NCBI GenBank assembly: GCA_002364555.1
Contig: DEYM01000121.1
Coordinates: forward strand, 1-14,050
Length of the DNA stretch: 14,050 bases
Direction of reading: 5' to 3'
From: Phycisphaerales bacterium UBA3158
Lineage (GTDB): Bacteria; Planctomycetota; Phycisphaerae; Phycisphaerales; SM1A02
Shown: positions 13,567 to 14,050 of the stretch, piece by piece
Layout: each line of letters starts with the position of its first letter
Position numbering within the stretch: the first letter of the stretch is position 1
Notes under the pieces: generated by a model
Told to the model about the DNA's origin: nothing
The model's database searches: none
Seen by the model: the letters and a program-made list of their open reading frames with translations, nothing else
Program-made: the position numbers and the translations under genes

Positions 13567-14050
13567 ATGCATTCACCATCTCTCCTGAGTCTCGTATTCG
13601 CCATCTCGATGACCTCCTGCCTGATGGCTGGTGGGTTCGAGCCACCGATGAGACCACACGACATCCACGATCCCATGGACCCGATGGATCCGGGCGGCCC
13701 GATGGATCCCTCAGGACCCTCCGATCCTCTGGCACCCTCTGCGCCCAAGCCGCCTACTCCGCCAAGTGAGCCGACAGCACCCAGGCCACCAAAGGCCCCC
13801 GAGGCTCCCGAGGCCCCCGAGGCACCTCATGCACCCGACGCTCCCAATGCGCCATCCTCACCGAAGGCTCCCAGGGGACCAGATGCACCGAATTCCCCCT
13901 TGGAGTCCCAAGAGACGCATGAGTCCCGGGGTGCGAGTCATCTTCTCAAGCGAATTGAAAAGGCCGGCAAGAAGGTGCATGCGATCACGGGCGATATCAC
14001 CTATCGCAAGAGTGATTCCGTACTGGGGCGAACGGAGATTCGCACAGGCA
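13567..14050 (+). CDS. LolA-like putative lipoprotein, partial (runs off right edge)
   Basis: An in-frame TGA at 13561 precedes the ATG at 13567, and the frame then stays open to the window end (161 codons). The N-terminus is hydrophobic and ends in M-T-S-C (15-18), a plausible lipobox, but the n-region has no Lys or Arg. A Met/Asp/Pro-rich piece (about 35-48) and a long run of three-residue x-A-P units (about 71-111) form a proline linker. The last part, L-L-K-R-I-E-K-A-G-K-K-V (126-137) followed by I-T-G-D-I-T-Y and a strand with R-T-E-I-R-T-G, resembles the start of LolA-type outer-membrane lipoprotein carriers, in which an open beta barrel binds lipids. The fold call rests on about 36 residues, so it is tentative. 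It lies 36 nt after ispF and is possibly co-transcribed. Confidence 0.65.
   Translation, partial: MHSPSLLSLVFAISMTSCLMAGGFEPPMRPHDIHDPMDPMDPGGPMDPSGPSDPLAPSAPKPPTPPSEPTAPRPPKAPEAPEAPEAPHAPDAPNAPSSPKAPRGPDAPNSPLESQETHESRGASHLLKRIEKAGKKVHAITGDITYRKSDSVLGRTEIRTG
13777..13899 (+). repeat. 9-nt periodic repeat encoding x-Ala-Pro units
   Basis: Within the LolA-like gene, codons run as variants of a three-residue unit such as E-A-P, H-A-P, D-A-P, N-A-P. Near-identical 9-nt DNA copies (for example gaggctccc, gaggccccc) suggest expansion by slippage. Confidence 0.8.

Noticed and set aside
1..14050. A defence island, phage, toxin-antitoxin pair or mobile element
   Set aside because: Every long frame is accounted for by housekeeping, pilus, secreted or metabolic genes. 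No recombinase, nuclease-methylase pair, reverse transcriptase or terminal inverted repeats were seen. DUF429 alone does not make a defence system.

Overview
This window looks like a chromosomal segment from a planctomycete, most likely class Phycisphaerae. Three things point there: the secreted protein at 6900-9392 combines runs of short D-C-N-G-N-G-x-P-D-x-C calcium-type repeats with a C-terminal type I dockerin-like pair; menaquinone biosynthesis appears to use the futalosine route (mqnB); and a PilM/PilN/PilO assembly cluster leads into a GspE/PilB-type ATPase. The taxon is inferred from protein style, not from a marker gene. Base composition is even and moderately GC-rich by eye. I see no insertion sequence, integrase, phage gene, CRISPR array, tRNA or rRNA.

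Layout. (1) 1-3936, minus strand: a tightly overlapping type IV pilus/type II secretion operon in the order pilM, pilN, pilO, a one-TM protein in the PilP/GspC position, and the N-terminal part of a GspE/PilB ATPase that leaves the left edge. (2) 4114-6077, minus strand: hisS and mqnB, overlapping by ATGA. (3) 6174-6806, plus strand: a small lipase-like alpha/beta hydrolase, divergent from hisS. (4) 6900-9392, minus strand: an 830-residue secreted repeat/dockerin protein with its own terminator. (5) 9396-9821: a gap of about 430 bp with several small hairpins and a possible dockerin-like remnant. (6) 9822-10571, plus strand: a DUF429 protein. (7) 10639-12306, minus strand: a coenzyme-B12 acyl-CoA mutase large subunit whose specificity residues look like isobutyryl-CoA mutase rather than methylmalonyl-CoA mutase, with a recognisable promoter and terminator. 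(8) 12408-12932, minus strand: an unknown putative lipoprotein. (9) 13033-14050+, plus strand: ispF followed by a LolA-like putative lipoprotein that leaves the right edge.

How the genes work together. The pil block is the only clear multi-gene machine: PilM (cytoplasmic actin-like ATPase fold) should bind the N-terminus of PilN, PilN and PilO should pair in the periplasm, the fourth protein probably links this platform outward, and the ATPase drives assembly. hisS and mqnB are housekeeping genes joined by translational coupling. The remaining genes are mostly monocistronic and in alternating orientation, with two strong hairpin terminators insulating the converging minus-strand genes. No complete undescribed system is evident. 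The items most worth following up are the mutase specificity residues, the divergent fourth pil protein, the 52-residue super-repeat of the secreted protein, and the structured gap at 9549-9640.
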